Source: Emydura subglobosa (taxonomy: Eukaryota > Chordata > Testudines > Chelidae). From it: a stretch of 64,000 nucleotides of DNA. Position numbers and translations under genes: made by a program. Within the stretch, counting starts at the first letter, position 1. Each line of letters starts with the position of its first letter. Of the stretch, positions 62,956-64,000 are shown one piece after another. The notes beneath the pieces were generated by a model that worked only from the letters and a program-made list of their open reading frames with translations, ran no database searches and was not told the DNA's origin. Location of the stretch: assembly GCA_007922225.1 (NCBI GenBank), contig ML679956.1, positions 18,077,049-18,141,048 on the forward strand, given 5' to 3'.

Positions 62956-64000
62956 GAAATTCCGACTTGTGTCCAAATCAGTAGCAGTTATTGTAGTCTA
63001 TACTAATTAATGGGTGCTGATGCATATTTTACTCAGCATATAACTGCAAAATAGTATCAAGAATCAATTCATGCTGTGAATATATGCTATTATTTTTAAT
63101 CCTTTCTAGAAATATTTAGAAAGCCTACTGTATAAAATCAATCAACCATCACTGAGCAATCTATAAATATGCCCAGAAAATTGAAATTTTCCATTCAATT
63201 TTATGTCACAAATTAAGAACATTTAGATTAAATGCTGCTTGTTCTCTTAACTCTCTGACCTTTGTGTGTCACGCAGGTCTATTAATTATAAAGGGTGCAT
63301 ACACACACAGAGTTATGAGCAAGTGAATGGAATCAATGTGGTACTCAAAAGATCTCAAATTTCAGTAAGACTAAACTAAATCTTATCTGGATCTAAACGG
63401 GCAAAGCATGGGCACATTGATTTACAGTGCTCAGCTTCTACATAATTTTTGTTGCTTTTTCAGCTACAGGCAAAAGACTTAACCATGTTGTGGGTACTAT
63501 AAATTCACATTTGCCATCAGAACCCATGATGCCATCTGTTCCCTAAAGCATCTACATAACTTATGCCAATGTAAACCATCTGCAAACTGTTCTTGCTTGC
63601 GAATTCTTGTGATAATGCAATGTAGTGCATATGTGATTTCAAACGAAGACCACTCTAGTTTCTTTTTAATTGTCATTGCTTAAATCAAATGTTCTACAAA
63701 AACCTCTCCTTAGCAGATTTGTTTTTTAAAGTCCTTGATGTTCATTCACTACCATTGTTCTCAGATTTCTTAATGGCATTGTAAGATAATGGTGCACCTT
63801 AGTGAAAGGGAACGAGAAGAGCAGAGAGGGAGGAACAGACTCTGTGACAGACTGAGCACCCTCCACTCCCACTGAGTTTAGCACAGTTCTCAGCCCTTTA
63901 TTGGAGGCTCTCGGTATTTTGGAGTCAAAAGTGAAGAGAGAAAGAATTTGGCTCCTTGTATAAAGGAATTGGATGAACCCAGTGTATGATATCATTGTGC
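62956..64000. other. Non-coding AT-rich DNA to window end
   Basis: No gene found in about 1 kb. The last 37 bases match a piece inside the DIRS element at 34 of 37 positions, so another repeat may begin here and continue outside the window. Confidence 0.45.

Overview
This window looks like nuclear DNA of a non-avian sauropsid, most probably a turtle. The sequence is AT-rich. It is crowded with CR1 LINE copies, tRNA-derived and MIR-like SINEs, PIF/Harbinger DNA transposons and their short palindromic derivatives, and several hAT non-autonomous elements. It also holds a Penelope-like element and a DIRS-type tyrosine-recombinase retroelement. That combination fits turtle genomes, where DIRS and Harbinger elements persist but are essentially absent from birds and mammals. 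The host assignment is inference from repeat composition; no host gene identifies the species.

I find no convincing host protein-coding gene, tRNA or rRNA. The window reads as intergenic or intronic sequence in which every recognisable protein is a decayed transposable-element protein. Left to right: 0-6 kb holds SINEs, Penelope fragments, a Harbinger-type MITE and a GC-rich repeat. A nearly full-length PIF/Harbinger transposon with a transposase remnant (+) and a Myb/SANT-like accessory remnant (-), convergently arranged, lies at 6.0-10.7 kb. From 11 to 19 kb there is mostly unique AT-rich DNA with MITEs and a 411-bp hAT element with perfect 8-bp target duplications (16.7 kb). A LINE-1-like ORF1 remnant (19.3 kb), a SINE (20.6 kb), a palindromic MITE (21.0 kb) and a small hAT MITE (23.5 kb) follow. 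From 23.7 to 35 kb there is largely featureless AT-rich DNA with a 100-N assembly gap at 32.0 kb. CR1 fragments lie at 35.6, 36.5 and 41.8 kb, and a Penelope-like reverse transcriptase at 39.3-41.0 kb. A hAT element with a GC-rich element nested inside it is at 44.4-45.1 kb, and a second copy of the same hAT family at 49.8 kb. A 10-N gap flanked by an exact 47-bp duplication is at 50.6 kb, and a palindromic MITE at 51.4 kb. A 5'-truncated CR1 with endonuclease/RT remnants fills 52.7-55.4 kb. A structurally complete but mutated DIRS element fills 57.3-63.0 kb.

The most notable item is the DIRS element. It has opposed terminal repeats of about 180-190 bp, an internal complementary region joining the two termini, and gag-like, RT/RNase H and tyrosine-recombinase remnants in canonical order on the minus strand. 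Other useful observations are the autonomous-type Harbinger close to several MITEs sharing its termini, datable nested insertions, disabled catalytic residues in four transposon families, and two assembly artefacts. I see no evidence for a wholly new biological system.
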